Of a DNA stretch of 13,437 bases, positions 8,266-13,437 are shown piece after piece. Source of the stretch: Echinostoma caproni (Eukaryota > Platyhelminthes > Trematoda > Plagiorchiida > Echinostomatidae); the NCBI GenBank assembly GCA_900618425.1, contig UZAN01056667.1, forward strand, positions 1-13,437. Direction: 5' to 3'. The notes below the pieces were generated by a model. It saw only the letters and a list, made by a program, of their open reading frames with translations, did no database searches and was not told where the DNA came from. The stretch's first letter is position 1; every line of letters starts with the position of its first letter. Position numbers and translations under genes: made by a program.

Positions 8266-11200
8266 ATGTCATCCGGAGAACCCCAAGTATGTTCATATGA
8301 ACTTTTCCAAAGATACAAGTAGCCTAAAAAGTCTGAGCGCAGATACCTTAAAATAAAAGAAAAGAGGAAACTTCAACGGAAAGAAGAAGGTTATCGAAGA
8401 AGAAAAAGAAATCGTGCGGCGGTCCAAAATCAAATCTGCAGTGGAACTTACTGCAGCAAACGAGATCAAAAGCACAAAAGCATTACCAGGCTTCGCGAAG
8501 CTTTTGAAAATGGTATTGTGATATGTATTGATTGCACATACGAACAAGAAATGACCAAAAAGGTACGTTGTTGTTCCCATTATTATTTTATTGTAGCTCT
8601 TCAGGAGTGCAGTAAATTTGCCCAACAACTTCGAAGAGCATACGGAGCCAACAGGGCCTCGGAGCACCCCTTCAGTCTGCACTTAGTAAATTTTAATCCC
8701 AATGGTCAACTCGCATCTGCATGCCAATCTCAGTGTGCTGGATTCGATTTTTATGTGGTGAGTTTTCAGACTGTTATTTGTTATATAGTGCTTCTTGATA
8801 ACTTGTCCCGATCTATTGTTTCATAAATAGCCTTAGTTGTAAGTGTTTGTGTTTAGCTTTATTCAAAAAATTCCATTCATTTTATATATATATATATATA
8901 ATCATGTTTTCNNCATGTTTTCCCTATAGCTTTGTGCGCTTATCCGTTCAGATGACTCAATCTTTATCAGAGCTTCTGATAGTGGTGGTAACCGACTCAT
9001 GAATCTACAGAAAAGTTCGTTTAATGCACACCAGTCACGCAACTCTCTTGTGGGTCCAGGAAGTTGCTTGTGTCATCATCATCATCGTACAGCGAAGTAT
9101 AGTGAGGCGAACATCACTGATTGCTGCGAAACTCGCAATGCACACAAGGTTAGTGATAAAATTTGAGGTGGACCGGCATTAGACCTACTTTGAGGGAGGG
9201 AGAAGAAGGTGAACCACTATGTTCAACACAGGGTACACAATCAAACTCTGCATACATACCGTTTAAAACGTTCTGGCCTGATAAGAAATGACAACAGGAA
9301 CGTCAGTTCGCCGCCATATCCTTCGATGTCCCCACTGTGGGAGGCGAGAGACACCTACTCTACCTAGTGGCTCTGTGCATTTCCTCATGCCTCGTCTCGG
9401 CGTCATCTGTTGACCTCCATCCCGGAACGGCTAGAGCGAATAAAGTGCGGCGCGGCGGATGACAACTGGGCATACGCAATACGTGCCCTAGCCATTGAAG
9501 TCTACTAATCTGGATTCGGTGTGCTAGCAGGTTTATCTGTGACAGACTCCCAGACACACGACAGCTTGCCTCCTGATTACTAACTCATTCACTCCATCCC
9601 ACGTCAGCTAAACTGCGTCAACACCAATAATCGAAAACTTCTAGTCGATGAATATCTTCTACTCGCAAATCCAAGGTCTCACGACCATAAAGCAGAACTG
9701 AAAGAACTGCAGCACAATATATTCGACCTTTCAACTTCAGTGAAACGTCGCTTCTACACCAAAGGCATTTCAGTCCTGCGTATGCTGCTCGAGCCTTGGA
9801 AATGCGGGCGGTTATCTCCTTTGCTGCGCTACCTTCTTTGGTAACGCAACTACCTAAGTAGGAAAAGTAATCCACCATAACTTATTCCTGGCCATTTCGT
9901 TTCAGAACGGGAGTAGGCGAAACGCAGGCCTGCAGCATCACTTTACACTTTGAAGGTGCAAAGTACATACCGAATGTGGCAACTGCACTTGTTAGTTAAT
10001 CAAGTGCGCCTTGCGCGTCCTACAAACATTCGACCAGACAGACGATGTCATCAGCGTACTTCAAATCGCACAGCCTTTCTCCATCTGCCCATTCAATACC
10101 CACGTTTTGGAGATCAACTAGTGCATCCTCCGGTACTTCGTCTACGGTGAAATTGAACAGAAACGACGAGAGAGTGATGAACGGCCTACTTAGTTCACTA
10201 TAAACCCTTACACGACCAGAGGTCTGTGAGTATATTGACCTCAGTAAGTTAACGTACCTCTGGGGCATTCCTTTTTGAAGAAGGGTGCCCATCAGTGCTT
10301 CGCCGTCAACTGAGCTGAAGGCTCCTTCCAAGTCACGGAACACTGCGGTCGACGGTGGGTGGGACGCAGCTCAAGGACCTGGCGCAAAGTAATGATTTGA
10401 TCAATACATCCACGATCAGGCCAGAATCTGGCTTGTTGTTCATAGATTTTAGTCTCTCTTAAGAGAATCATACGTCCAAGTTTGACTGACTTTGGTGACG
10501 ATCGGGATCAAACCTATCCCGCGGTGGTTTTCTCAATCGTTGCGAGGTCCTTTCTTGAAAATGGGAACGATCAGTGATTCACCCCAAGATGAAGGAATGC
10601 GCTCTTGAGTGCAAATGTTGCGCAGGAAAGTGGTAAAAGAACTTACGAGGTTATCGTCCCCATCTTGAAAAGAGTGGGAGGGAGTTCATTCGGTCCTACT
10701 GCCTTTCCTCGCCTCAGAACTTGAATCCAAGACCGAACTTCTGCTGGAGAATCGCATGACACTGCCCACAGAGCTTCAGTTGTAGATGAAGCAACCTGGT
10801 TAGTGGCAGGCCGGCTGAACTTTTCGCTGAAGTATTCTGCCCCGCGATCAAGTCGTTCATCCCTATTGTGAATAGCTTGTCCCATCTTATCGCAGACTGT
10901 TTCACTAACTGTGGTTCGCCGACCTCCCGTATTGCGTACCAGTTGGAACAGTCTTTGACTGTTCCTTGATGCATTTCACTAGCTGTGGTAGCCCACCAGT
11001 TTTCAAGATCCTTCCTGCGACTCTTCGTGGGCTCACGTTGTAGATTTCACCTAACTCTGTTTTGGTCCTGTCAGGTTGAGATTTGTCGTTTTTTTCCTCG
11101 ATCAGGGCTACTAACTCCTGAGATATCCAATACTTCCGACGGGCTTGAGGCTCAGACCGGCAAGCAACATTCGCTGTGGAGTGCATTGCTCGCTTGTGTA

Positions 11201-13250
11201 GCACCCTCGTACCGGAAACCGCTAGACAGGCGAACTAAACCAACTGAGTTTAGCCGGATTCATTGGAACCTAGTGAGTCAAAGTCAAAGTCCTGGATGCT
11301 AAGCAGCTCCGGTAGACGGGACGGAAAAAATCGAGTTCTTGATCCGGTGGGTAGAAGGCTGGTCTCAATCGAATTAAATCATTGTACAACTTTACAGCCT
11401 TCGCAGTCAAACCTGATTGGGTAAAGGCTAAAGATGCGATCTGGAATAAAAGGTCGAGCAGTGTATAGGAAATGGCTCGTTCTGAATTCCAGTTAAACTT
11501 TGTGAACTCTCCAGCAGGTAACTATATCACACCGTTCCCGGTAAGCGACTCGGAGAAGGCTGGGTTTCGCATCAATCGTGGATGCACCAATCAAACCTTC
11601 GCTCTACTTTTGCTGGAGCGCCTTTATCCTTTCCGAAGATCAGTGATCGTTATGTTCTTAGACCTAGAGGCCGGGACATGTGTTGCGGATACCCGCTCAA
11701 CGACTACTCCATCTTGTTGTTTGCGCAAGCTAACACTAACTGGAAGCAACGCAAAGTGGAAAACGAATAACCTGGGCTCGAACAGTGAAGCCGTTAACCT
11801 CAAAACCGGCAATGATAGGACGCCCTAATCTTCCAGGTTTGGGTCCTGATGATAGCATACGTTTTTGGCTTGAGACACAAGCCGGCATAGCTGGTAGTCG
11901 GCGTTAATGTCGCGCAAGTTACGAGACTTTAATCCATTTACTTATGTTTCACATTTCTTTCTTTATATGTTGTGGCACATTTGCCAGTTCTATGTCATTG
12001 GCTAGGTGTTAAATATTAAATAAATACTGTGAGACACAAGGGACATAATGAAGATCCTGTCGACCGCACTATCACTACAGTTTGCATGACCGAGTTCCGT
12101 TCGGTTTTAAGTGCTGCCTTCCGGTTACCCATTTTGTACCGTGATTTGTTTGGCACAGTCTGAACTCAGAACTTACAAAACATCGAATCATAGCATTGAT
12201 TCTTCATTGGACTGGCTCTGAAAGAGCTATCTATCCAATGGTCACCCGGTGTTGCAAACAAGGTTATTGTTACGAATATATATGACCAACGAAGTAGTAG
12301 TCATTAAACCAACTGAGTACCGTTGAAATAACGACAAAAAAACAATTGACCTAGGTTTTTGTAGGACATTTGCGCACGTCTGTTGACGACACAACCGTAC
12401 CACTCAGTGTTTCTAACCACTAATTAGATTGGTCACGATGCCCGTAACCAGAAGGTCTATGCAAACGAGTTCTGATTAGGGTTTTCCTATCCCCGTATGA
12501 AGTTTTATTTTGATCACCTTTTGCCTTCTTCAGCTCAATGACGAGCTGGCGAAACTAGCTTCGAGTCCCATCCAACATCCTTGGCGATTCTGCAGAGTTG
12601 GGCAGTTTAAAATCTGATGAGAAACTCTCAAGTCTGACACGGAAAACCTAGGATTCCAGTATGTCGGGGAAAACTTCACCGGAACAGAAAGTGGGTAGCT
12701 TTATCTCGACCTAGATTCCGGTGGCTGCACCTGCACAACTATTATACGAGATGTTAATCATCTCGTGGGTGGTAGTCGAAGTAAGGTAAGTATAGAATTT
12801 GGTGGTGTCTTGAGTTAAATTTTGAGAGAATTTATTTGTTTATTCTTTTGTTCAAACGATGCCCACTGCTTACCTGTATTTTTCCATCAAATAAAATGGT
12901 TGTGTTGTTGATAGCACATCGCTTTTAGACGATTTACTTGCATTTATTCCGCCGGAGCATTAATTTATAATTGACTTAGTGGAAAGTATCTCGTTTAAGC
13001 AAACATTGTTGGTTAAACTAATAGGCACGCCAAAGAGAAAATCAAACTTAGAACTGTCTGACTCGTGGTTGATGTCATTCTGCTCTAATTTTCGAACCAG
13101 ATTGGAAAGCACGAGAAATCTACTCAAGCTGCGTTCGCCGATCAAAAGCAAATCGTGTACCTTTCTCCGGATGCAGCGGATCCCTTAATGGAACTCAATA
13201 AGAATCAGCTTTATGTTATCGGTTGTCTAGTGGACGAACACCTGCTCAAA
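8266..13250 (+). CDS. TRMT10: TRMT10-family tRNA position-9 (m1G9/m1A9) methyltransferase, TRMT10B-like, 3'-incomplete
   Basis: Exons 8266-8286, 8323-8562, 8605-8757 and 13101-13250 join in phase 0 (7+80+51+50 codons). The family uses S-adenosylmethionine to methylate N1 of the purine at tRNA position 9 through a SPOUT fold. The basic N-terminus (KEKRKLQRKEEGYRRRKRNR) fits its tRNA-binding extension. The core begins at ICIDCTYEQEM, continues MTKKECSKFAQQLRRAYGAN, and reaches QIVYLSPDA and LYVIGCLVDEHLLK, which holds the conserved Asp of the family LVD motif. Spacing between GQL and VYL equals that of vertebrate homologues as I recall them, which supports the 4.3-kb splice. The MTKKE, VYL-PD and LVDE wording suggests TRMT10B over TRMT10A. 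One glycine of the usual IGGLVD is Cys. The remaining C-terminal part lies outside the window. Start: first in-frame ATG after a strong acceptor. Confidence 0.85.
8287..8322 (+). other. TRMT10 micro-intron 1 (36 nt)
   Basis: It starts GTATGT and ends AAGTAG, and sits between codons CAA and CCT. The last three bases form an in-frame TAG, so an unspliced transcript would stop after 18 codons. Removing it joins GEPQ to PKKSERR and opens a continuous frame. Introns this short are known near the 5' ends of schistosome genes. Confidence 0.75.
8563..8604 (+). other. TRMT10 micro-intron 2 (42 nt)
   Basis: GTACGT opens it and CTCTTCAG closes it after a T-rich tract. It has no stop codon and its length is a multiple of three, so the frame stays open if it is retained (14 extra residues). 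Removing it gives MTKKECSKF, which aligns with the family without gaps. A nearer TTGTAG at 8591-8596 would break the frame. Confidence 0.8.
8883..8900. repeat. (TA)9 microsatellite
   Basis: Nine TA units in intron 3, just before the assembly gap. Confidence 0.9.
8903..8922. other. Assembly gap (two N) flanked by an identical 9-mer
   Basis: CATGTTTTC stands at 8903-8911 and again at 8914-8922, with NN at 8912-8913. This is what results when two overlapping contig ends are placed side by side without merging, so the duplication is probably false. Confidence 0.85.
9360..9878 (-). pseudogene. Copy C C-terminal region
   Basis: Two minus-strand frames cover it. The first (9878-9618) reads YFSYLGSCVTKEGSAAKEI, SKARAAYAGLKCLW, RSDVSLKLKGRIYCAAV and LRVEDIHRLEVFDYWC. 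The second (9557-9360) reads HRIQISRLQWLGHVLRMP, PRRTLFALAVPGW and ETRHEEMHRATR. The segment between them and the final RQQWR block are frameshifted. Confidence 0.82.
10020..10343 (-). pseudogene. Copy C reverse transcriptase palm with VRQGCPLSP deleted
   Basis: The frame reads FRDLEGAFSSVDGEALMGT, QKGMPQRYVNLLRSIYSQTS, GRVRVYSELSRPFITLS, then directly SFLFNFTVDEVPEDALVDL and EWADGERLCDLKYADDIVCL. Compared with copy B, about 10 residues holding GVRQGCPLSP are missing without a frame change. The YADD box is intact. Confidence 0.85.
10643..11195 (-). pseudogene. Copy C linker upstream of the RT domain
   Basis: Minus-strand pieces RAMHSTANVACRSEPQARRK, WISQELVALIEE, GRSANHS, DERLDRGAEYFSEKF, ALWAVSCDSPAEVRSW and RRGKAVGPNELPP correspond to copy B 3652-4190. 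The frame changes at least twice. Confidence 0.75.
11196..11552. other. Intronic spacer, nothing identified
   Basis: No family was recognised. The stretch includes one arm (11236-11249) of a 14-base direct repeat whose other arm is at 12305-12318. Confidence 0.4.
11553..11672 (+). pseudogene. Short fragment of another RTE-like reverse transcriptase
   Basis: The frame reads EKAGFRINRGCTNQTFALLL and then RRSVIVMFLDLEA. It corresponds to the copy B block ADFRPGRGCIDQIFTLRQ followed by RRPTVAVFLDLKG. Only about 40 codons are recognisable, with unrelated sequence on both sides, and the wording differs from copies B and C, so it is probably an older or different subfamily. Confidence 0.68.
11673..13100. 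other. Rest of intron 3, no recognised gene
   Basis: No coding frame with family similarity was found. Features seen: one arm of a 14-base direct repeat at 12305-12318 and a small hairpin at 12746-12766. It may contain worn repeats that have no second copy in this window. Confidence 0.45.
12746..12766. other. Small perfect hairpin
   Basis: ACGAGATG and CATCTCGT pair over 8 bp around a 5-base loop. It lies deep in an intron with no T-run after it, so no function is proposed. Confidence 0.5.
13101..13250 (+). CDS. TRMT10: TRMT10 exon 4 (SPOUT core)
   Basis: Fifty codons from IGKHEKSTQAAFADQKQ through IVYLSPDAADPLMEL to NQLYVIGCLVDEHLLK. The acceptor CAG ends at 13100 and the donor GTGAGT starts at 13251. 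An in-frame TAA at 13086-13088 limits the exon upstream. This exon carries the VYL strand and the LVD aspartate of the active site, which makes it the best single proof of the gene family. The next exon should begin soon after the LVD motif block but is not within the remaining bases. Confidence 0.87.
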
Positions 13251-13337
13251 GTGAGTCCTCTTTTATTCACCATTGCTGTGATTACCGAATTCTATATTCA
13301 TCGGAATAACGTTTTATTCAAAATAAATTATTTATCC

Positions 13338-13380
13338 TCAGTTTTCAAGTTGTACAACCATTAACCACGCATATTCGTGC
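13338..13380 (-). repeat. Repeat X, inverted copy
   Basis: The minus strand matches 473-514 with few differences and is directly continuous with the 60-bp terminal arm; GCA is shared between the two. See the left copy for the comparison. Confidence 0.8.
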
Positions 13381-13437
13381 TCCAGTGGTCGGCCGCGGAT
13401 ACCCAAAGCTCTGCCCCTAACCTCAGTATTGCTCATC
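13378..13437 (-). repeat. Right arm of the perfect 60-bp inverted repeat
   Basis: Exact reverse complement of bases 1-60, encoding the same RTE segment (EVRGRALGIRGRPLEQ) on the minus strand. It ends flush with the window. Confidence 0.95.

Larger units (their letters stand above)
9074..11195 (-). mobile_element. RTE LINE copy C, 5'-truncated, antisense in TRMT10 intron 3
   Basis: Reading the minus strand from about 11195, similarity to copy B starts at RAMHSTANVACRSE. It continues through WISQELVALIEE, a shifted linker (YFSEKFSRPATN, RGKAVGPNELPP), an RT region (FRDLEGAFSSVDGEALMG, YADDIVCL at 10058-10047), YFSYLGSCVTKEGS, SRLQWLGHVLRMP, a 3'UTR and a tail seen as CAT units at 9074-9086. 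It lacks the whole endonuclease domain. It is 2.1 kb, more diverged than copies A and B, and carries many frameshifts and stops. Confidence 0.87.
8758..13100 (+). other. TRMT10 intron 3 (4343 nt) filled with retroelements
   Basis: The donor GTGAGT at 8758 and the acceptor CGAACCAG ending at 13100 are both in phase 0, and joining them restores family spacing between the GQL and VYL blocks. The intron contains a TA microsatellite, a two-N gap, RTE copy C in antisense, and a fragment of another RT in sense. The size jump from 36 and 42 nt to over 4 kb is marked. Confidence 0.75.

Noticed and set aside
8563..8596. Alternative 34-nt micro-intron ending at TTGTAG
   Set aside because: It shifts the frame and destroys the ECSKFAQQLRRAYG block; the 42-nt version keeps an ungapped family match.
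8930..9170. Possible extra TRMT10 exon after CCCTATAG, open in phase 0
   Set aside because: It would insert about 80 residues where the family alignment has none, and it runs into the 3' tail and UTR of RTE copy C. Direct splicing from 8757 to 13101 restores normal spacing.
12610..12660. CTGATGAG followed by GGAAAA, as in a hammerhead ribozyme
   Set aside because: The bases between do not form the required stem II, and no flanking stems I or III were found.
13343..13437. Acceptor-like CCTCAG near 13341 as the start of TRMT10 exon 5
   Set aside because: The sequence after it is repeat X and the RTE-derived arm, with no similarity to the TRMT10 C-terminal region.
1..13437. A complete inverted-repeat DNA transposon spanning the window
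   Set aside because: The arms are RTE coding sequence, no transposase was seen inside, and a host gene runs out of the window at the right end.

Overview
This looks like a repeat-dense piece of flatworm genome, most likely a digenean trematode. The reasons are SR2/Perere-like RTE retrotransposons with an (ATG)n tail, CR1-like and Penelope-like remnants of the kind common in trematodes, and one host gene whose first introns are only 36 and 42 nt long, a pattern known from schistosomes. The organism call is inference. No bacterial-type operon, tRNA, rRNA or CRISPR array was seen.

The host gene is on the + strand in the right half. Four exons (8266-8286, 8323-8562, 8605-8757, 13101-13250) join in phase 0 to give 188 codons of a TRMT10-family tRNA position-9 methyltransferase, closest by eye to TRMT10B. 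The C-terminal part of the catalytic domain must lie beyond the right edge. The third intron is 4343 nt and holds an antisense RTE copy, a further RT scrap and a two-N assembly gap.

The left half is a graveyard of dead retroelements. 1-346: shuffled RTE pieces. 661-978: antisense 3' end of an RTE copy (A). 1140-1775: antisense CR1-like reverse transcriptase fragment. 1776-1873: a short repeat seen again at 7802-7891. 1900-2290: sense CR1-like endonuclease fragment. About 2600-5875: a nearly complete sense RTE copy (B) with endonuclease, RT, C-terminal region, 3'UTR and (ATG)n tail, broken by frameshifts and stops. 5877-6655: a Penelope-like remnant reaching through the GIY-YIG domain. 6656-8235: no gene recognised. 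Within the big host intron, 9074-11195 is a third RTE copy (C), antisense and 5'-truncated, and 11553-11672 is a fragment of a further RT.

The first 60 bases and the last 60 bases are a perfect inverted repeat made of RTE coding sequence. At the right end this piece is fused to sequence that lies about 415 bp further in at the left end. This may be a real pair of inverted element copies or a place where an assembler stopped. Nothing in the window convincingly forms a new multi-gene system. The most informative parts are the TRMT10 gene structure and the terminal inverted repeat.
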